64,000 bases of DNA, taken from the NCBI GenBank assembly GCA_930367205.1, contig OV884011.1, forward strand, positions 44,653,754 to 44,717,753. The letters run 5' to 3'. Positions 60,285 through 64,000 of this stretch are shown here, one piece after another (positions within the stretch are counted from its first letter, which is position 1; each line of letters begins with the position of its first letter). This DNA comes from Acanthosoma haemorrhoidale (taxonomy: Eukaryota; Arthropoda; Insecta; Hemiptera; Acanthosomatidae). The notes under the pieces are model-generated. The model searched no databases. It was not told the DNA's origin and saw nothing but the letters and a program-made list of their open reading frames with translations. Position numbers and translations under genes: made by a program.

Positions 60285-62909
60285 CTAGAGTGTTCCAGCC
60301 ACGACAGCGTCCTGCCATCGATGGGGGAACGGAGCGGGGGTTATAGTGTTAAACACCGGGTTTGTCAAATATTGTAATGAGTCGAAAAATTTGATATGTC
60401 TACGCTGGATGAATTCATCCACCGTAGGCAGCTCAAATATCTCATGCAGCTCACTGTTCCGTCGCTGCTCGAATGAAGTACCTCTGACCACTTTCATCAG
60501 TATACCGTTTTGGAATTGTTGGAGTTTCTTAGCTGTCGTATACGTCAGATAACGAAATAGCGGTGCACCATACAGCAGAGTAGGCCTGAGTATGCTCTTG
60601 TAGATCAGTAGCTTGAGTCGCAGTGATAGATTGGGGGAAGTCAATAAGTGCGTAAGCCGGTAAGACTTCATGCGTGTATGCTTCAACTTCTTTGCAAAAT
60701 GGTTACTAAAATGGAGGTGTCTGTCCATTTTAATTCCCAGATATACTAGGTCGTTGGCTGGTGAATTTTGCTTCGTTCCTACTATGTAACTAGTAGGGAG
60801 CGGGCTTTTTCCCTTTTGAAAAGAGAAAATTGCACAGTCGGTCTTACCCGCGTTTACAGAGATATTGAGTCTCCCCAATCTCTCACTGATCTGGTTACAG
60901 GCTGCTTCAGCCTGTCTTAGAGCTACCTTGGCACTCATGCTGCTGCTGTACACCGCTATGTCATCTGCGAAAGCAGTAACTGTGGTATTTTTGTAGCGGG
61001 CTCCGACAATCTCGGACGTGTATACGTTGAATAGTACAGGGGATAAGACGGCGCCTTGGGGTACTCCACAGGTCTGTGGCACAGCTTCGGAGAAGCTATC
61101 ACCCACCCGCACCCGCAGCGATCTGTTTTTCAGGAAGCTAGCCAGAATTGAATATAGTTGTTCCGGGCATTCCCGGTCGCAGAGCATTTGACACAGTGTC
61201 CCGTGAGACACCGAGTCGAATGCTTGGGTGCAATCAATGGAAATCATAGCCGTGGCTATGTTTCTATTCATGTTATGGCTAACTTCTGACTGCACCTTCA
61301 GAAGGGGGTGCTCTGCGCTCATACTGGATTGGAATCCAGTCTGCTCTGGCGGAATGATATCATTTTCCGAGCAGTAATCTTTGAGATAATTCAAAAGAAT
61401 TTTCTCAAAGATTTTCCCCATCTGTGGTAGCAGACTGATCGGGCGGTAGTCGGCTGGGTGATCTCCACTTTTGGCTGGCTTCAGTAATGGAAACAAGATG
61501 GCTTGTTTCCATGTGTCAGGAAAGTACCGCAATCTTATACAAGAGTTGTATAAGTTTGCTAGTTGTACTATCCCTCTCCTCGGCATTTGTTTGAGCAGCA
61601 CTGTTTGTATCCCGTCGTGCCCTGGTGCTCGGTTTCCCTGACACCGGCGAAGAATCGCCTTGAGCTGCTTCGGTGATACAAACATGTTGTTCTGTTCAGC
61701 ATCTACCGGAGGAGGGATGTGGTAGTATCCCGTCCTAGCCGTAATATCCCTAGCGTAATGGTCGGCCAGTTTTGTTGCCTGTTGCTCAGCAGTCAGAACA
61801 TTGTCGCCTTCGTGAAGACGGACAGTGGCTGTCTTGCCTTTTGTAGTCTTCAACAACTTCCAAAACTTTCTGTGATCTCCGTGAGTGCTACGAAGTTTCT
61901 CATGCCACTGGGCTGTTTTCCAGAGTTTCATCAAGCCCCGGATTTGCGTTGTGAGAGAATTCACAACGACCTTGGCTTGCTGATCTCTCGTCCTGTACCA
62001 TCTATTCTTCCAAGTATGGCGCAAGGCAATAATTTTAAGAATGTGGTCTGGAGGTGGTCGCAGAGACGGTGGCATGGGAGTGTACTTCGGAATCGCGGTG
62101 TTTGCTGCGTCTATGATCACATCAGTTATGAAAGCTAGTTGAAGATCTACTTCCTCTTTCGTGCGGAGAACTGGCACTGTATGCAGGTTATGGTAAATCT
62201 GCGACCGGTACAGATCCCAGTCGGCACGACGGTAGTCGTATCTCGTGGGGCGAGGGGTCGCCACTTTACCATCCACTGCATACAGTACTGGCCTGTGGTC
62301 AGAGGTGATGAAGTCAAGGGCGGTGCAACTTGTGATACGGTGGGGTTGTTTTGTCAGTAGTAAGTCAATCGTCGATGTAGCCTGCGGGTTACCTCTTTGT
62401 CGAAAAGTAAAAGTCTGGGGGTGAACGACCGTGAATGGCGTTCTCAACAGGAGTCTCCCAGCCTTGTTCGTTACGGTGTTGTACCACATTGTGTGTCTCG
62501 CATTGAGATCTCCCACCACCCAGTGGTTAGATCTTTGCGCACATGCGTGTAGCAAGGCTGAGTACTGCTGTAGAGACGCGTACGGTCTTCTGTACAGGGC
62601 GGTAAGGTAAATGGGTCTCCCCAAATTTACCTTAACTGTCAAGTGGTGAAGCTTGGGATCAGTTGTAGTCAGTGGTGAAGCCACTGTCTTCCAATTGATG
62701 CCAAGGCGTATAGCAATTAAAACGCCTCCGTAACCGTTAACTCTTTCAATGGCAGTTGAATAACCTTTAATGTGAAACGATTGTGTAGATACCCTAGTGT
62801 CTGTCAAAACTACAATATCTGGTCGGTAGAGAGCTAGCAGCACTTCTACCTCATCTATTTTGGTCAGGAGACCATCAACGTTAAAATTTAATACTTGGTA
62901 ATCTACCAT
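60285..62909 (-). CDS. Jockey ORF2: endonuclease and reverse transcriptase
   Basis: This 874-residue protein nicks target DNA and primes cDNA synthesis there. The APE-like endonuclease (about 1-215) has LNFNVDG, VVGDLNARHTMW (131-142) and ITSDHRPV (201-208). Where family members usually have a catalytic Glu in an ET motif, this has VLTDTR (D37). The reverse transcriptase (about 420-700) has ADYRPISLLP, motif A with D559 in SIDCTQAFDS, motif B CGVPQGAVLSPVLFN (614-628) and motif C FADD (647-650). After it come YLGIKMDRHLHF and a thumb with LLIYKSILRPTLLYGAPL. There is no stop or frameshift. The ATG overlaps the ORF1 stop in ATGGTAG, hinting at translation by reinitiation. Full length for the family. 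Confidence 0.96.
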   Translation of the reverse strand: MVDYQVLNFNVDGLLTKIDEVEVLLALYRPDIVVLTDTRVSTQSFHIKGYSTAIERVNGYGGVLIAIRLGINWKTVASPLTTTDPKLHHLTVKVNLGRPIYLTALYRRPYASLQQYSALLHACAQRSNHWVVGDLNARHTMWYNTVTNKAGRLLLRTPFTVVHPQTFTFRQRGNPQATSTIDLLLTKQPHRITSCTALDFITSDHRPVLYAVDGKVATPRPTRYDYRRADWDLYRSQIYHNLHTVPVLRTKEEVDLQLAFITDVIIDAANTAIPKYTPMPPSLRPPPDHILKIIALRHTWKNRWYRTRDQQAKVVVNSLTTQIRGLMKLWKTAQWHEKLRSTHGDHRKFWKLLKTTKGKTATVRLHEGDNVLTAEQQATKLADHYARDITARTGYYHIPPPVDAEQNNMFVSPKQLKAILRRCQGNRAPGHDGIQTVLLKQMPRRGIVQLANLYNSCIRLRYFPDTWKQAILFPLLKPAKSGDHPADYRPISLLPQMGKIFEKILLNYLKDYCSENDIIPPEQTGFQSSMSAEHPLLKVQSEVSHNMNRNIATAMISIDCTQAFDSVSHGTLCQMLCDRECPEQLYSILASFLKNRSLRVRVGDSFSEAVPQTCGVPQGAVLSPVLFNVYTSEIVGARYKNTTVTAFADDIAVYSSSMSAKVALRQAEAACNQISERLGRLNISVNAGKTDCAIFSFQKGKSPLPTSYIVGTKQNSPANDLVYLGIKMDRHLHFSNHFAKKLKHTRMKSYRLTHLLTSPNLSLRLKLLIYKSILRPTLLYGAPLFRYLTYTTAKKLQQFQNGILMKVVRGTSFEQRRNSELHEIFELPTVDEFIQRRHIKFFDSLQYLTNPVFNTITPAPFPHRWQDAVVAGTL

Positions 62910-63998
62910 TGTTGATGTTTACCAGATATCATAGCCATGAGCATTTGGCTACAGAAGTCTACTAGGGCAGTTACCCATTTCGGTGCGCATTCAAGGTCTT
63001 TACGCTGGTCGTTTGTAAGAAACTTAAGCCTAGGATCTAAGTACTCACAATTGTTATTTTCCGGAGTGTCCTGCGAAGTTCTGGGGGCAGTTCTCGACGT
63101 GGAGGGGGCAGCTCTCGACGTGGAGGCGGCTGCTCTCGTCTTCGAAGGATGAGCCGTTTCTTCATCTCTGGCTTGAAAGAGCTTGAAGAGCGGGTTCTGC
63201 CAGGCAGGTACAGATGGCGGTGGAGCAGGTCTCGTTAGTGGCACGTCTTGGCGGCTCCTCTTCTGCTGGGGCCGGTCTCACTCTGGCTAGGAGCTTCTTC
63301 CTTTCCTCACAGCCTCTGTACGAGGCGGGATGTGCCTCGCCGCAGTTCGAACACTTTAGCGGGGCCGTCTCATTCCTGGGGCACAGCGCCACCTCGTGAG
63401 GTCCTGCACATCTAACACATTTAAGTTTCTTGCCACAGTGGTTCTTTGTGTGGCCGAACTCTTGACATCTAAAGCATTGAGGGGCGCCTCTCTGTTCCTT
63501 GAACGTCACTACACGAACTATGACGTGGTTGATGGCACGTACCTTTTTCATGGCGTTCAGGGTGACGCTCGCATTTGCTGTTACTAGGACTGGCGAAATA
63601 TCTTCTTTTCGTCCTGTTGGGTCACTTTTTCGGAGTCTTCTCACATCAACTACTCCTGGTACGGCATCCACTATCGTGGATTTGATTTCTTCAATGTCCT
63701 CCTGGACATCCAAGCCAAGAATAAGATACTTCTTATTCTTGGTGCCGCCTCTCGGGGCGAAAGTGTGGAATTCTTTTCCACCTGTCTGGAGCAGTTTTAA
63801 AATTTTTGCTCTTTCCTCCTCGAGCTCGGGATAAATAGTTACGCCCTCCTTCGTCTTCCTGAGGGCGAATTTGTTTATGTTTGCTCCTTTGAGCATCTGA
63901 GTTAAAATTGTTGTTGTTTCACCGGAAACGACAACAGGCGGCGGCTTCTTTGGTGCCTGAGTCAAAGGATTAGGGCTTTCCGGTGACTCAGTGGCCAA
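62903..63998 (-). pseudogene. Jockey ORF1, gag-like nucleic-acid chaperone, frameshifted and cut by the window end
   Basis: ORF1 protein coats the element RNA. The main frame (63998-63162) is open at the window edge; its first codon here is TTG and not a proven start. It contains a PRE_C2HC-like region (YLILGLDVQEDIEEIKSTIV onward) and three CCHC knuckles: C175/C178/H183/C188, C194/C197/H201/C206 and C216/C219/H223/C230. Around 63240 the reading appears to slip by one base, from APAEEEPPRR into DVPLTRPAPPPSVPAWQNP. The continuation (63244-62903) is rich in Ala, Ser, Thr and Pro and ends VDFCSQMLMAMISGKHQQW. An indel is the simplest explanation; programmed frameshifting is less likely. Confidence 0.88.
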
Positions 63999-64000
63999 AG

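Larger units (their letters stand above)
59932..64000 (-). mobile_element. Jockey retrotransposon, family 2, nearly full length, cut by the window end
   Basis: The minus-strand element has its A68 tail at 59932-59999, a ~285-bp 3'UTR with an AACAAA-rich stretch (60213-60264), an intact ORF2, and ORF1 running off the right edge. At least 4.07 kb is present. The pure 68-base tail and intact ORF2 indicate a young insertion. The 5' end and target duplication lie outside the window. Confidence 0.93.

Noticed and set aside
1..64000. CRISPR array, bacterial operon, rRNA genes
   Set aside because: No regularly spaced short repeats, no ribosome binding sites with compact genes, and no rRNA-like conserved blocks were seen. 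Introns and element types show a eukaryote.

Overview
The window looks like part of an insect (at least arthropod) nuclear genome. It is AT-rich and mostly non-coding. Its one host gene is split by GT-AG introns and belongs to the nose-resistant-to-fluoxetine (NRF-6) acyltransferase family, which is expanded in arthropods and nematodes. The remaining coding capacity comes from transposable elements of several classes: Jockey-type non-LTR, Gypsy-type LTR, hAT/Buster, mariner and MITEs. I cannot name the species.

Layout. 1-13.5 kb is mostly unexplained AT-rich DNA. It holds an LTR-like GC-richer block with a TATA/initiator pair (1.57-2.56 kb), a 3'UTR scrap of a Jockey element (6.4 kb) and a decayed DNA-transposon-like coding remnant (8.8-9.4 kb). 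13.5-17.6 kb has a mariner MITE and two 5'-truncated Jockey-type copies, one per strand. 17.97-20.48 kb is a complete hAT element of the Buster type, with an intact 601-residue transposase, its own TATA/initiator promoter, GC-rich subterminal repeats and a perfect 8-bp target duplication. 20.5-38.6 kb is again mostly non-coding, with tRNA-like SINE or pseudogene heads, a retroelement tail with a 12-bp target duplication, and a decayed unknown gene (33.1-33.7 kb).

38.68-48.24 kb carries 14 in-phase exons of the NRF-6 family gene on the + strand. They encode 642 residues and lack only the N-terminal exon or exons. One intron holds a deleted mariner, and the 3'UTR holds a MITE that carries four AATAAA signals. 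49.39-54.18 kb is a full-length Gypsy-type LTR retrotransposon on the minus strand. Its LTRs are 217 bp and differ at 7 positions; it has a 5-bp target duplication, a tRNA-Ser-type primer site and a polypurine tract, and its gag-pol is broken by a few lesions.

57.0-64.0 kb is the most unusual part. A 5'-truncated Jockey copy (+) ending in A48 and a nearly full-length Jockey element (-) ending in A68 face each other. Between them lies a large inverted repeat with arms of about 490 bp and a spacer of about 380 bp. Both retroelements end at the same position of the repeated arm to within a few bases, which suggests two independent insertions at one preferred target.

Several small repeat families recur across the window: four copies of a ~65-bp motif, a 1.5/3.1 kb pair, two MITEs, two copies of one retroelement tail and two of another. 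All gene models were made by eye from frame, splice signals and family motifs; no database was searched.
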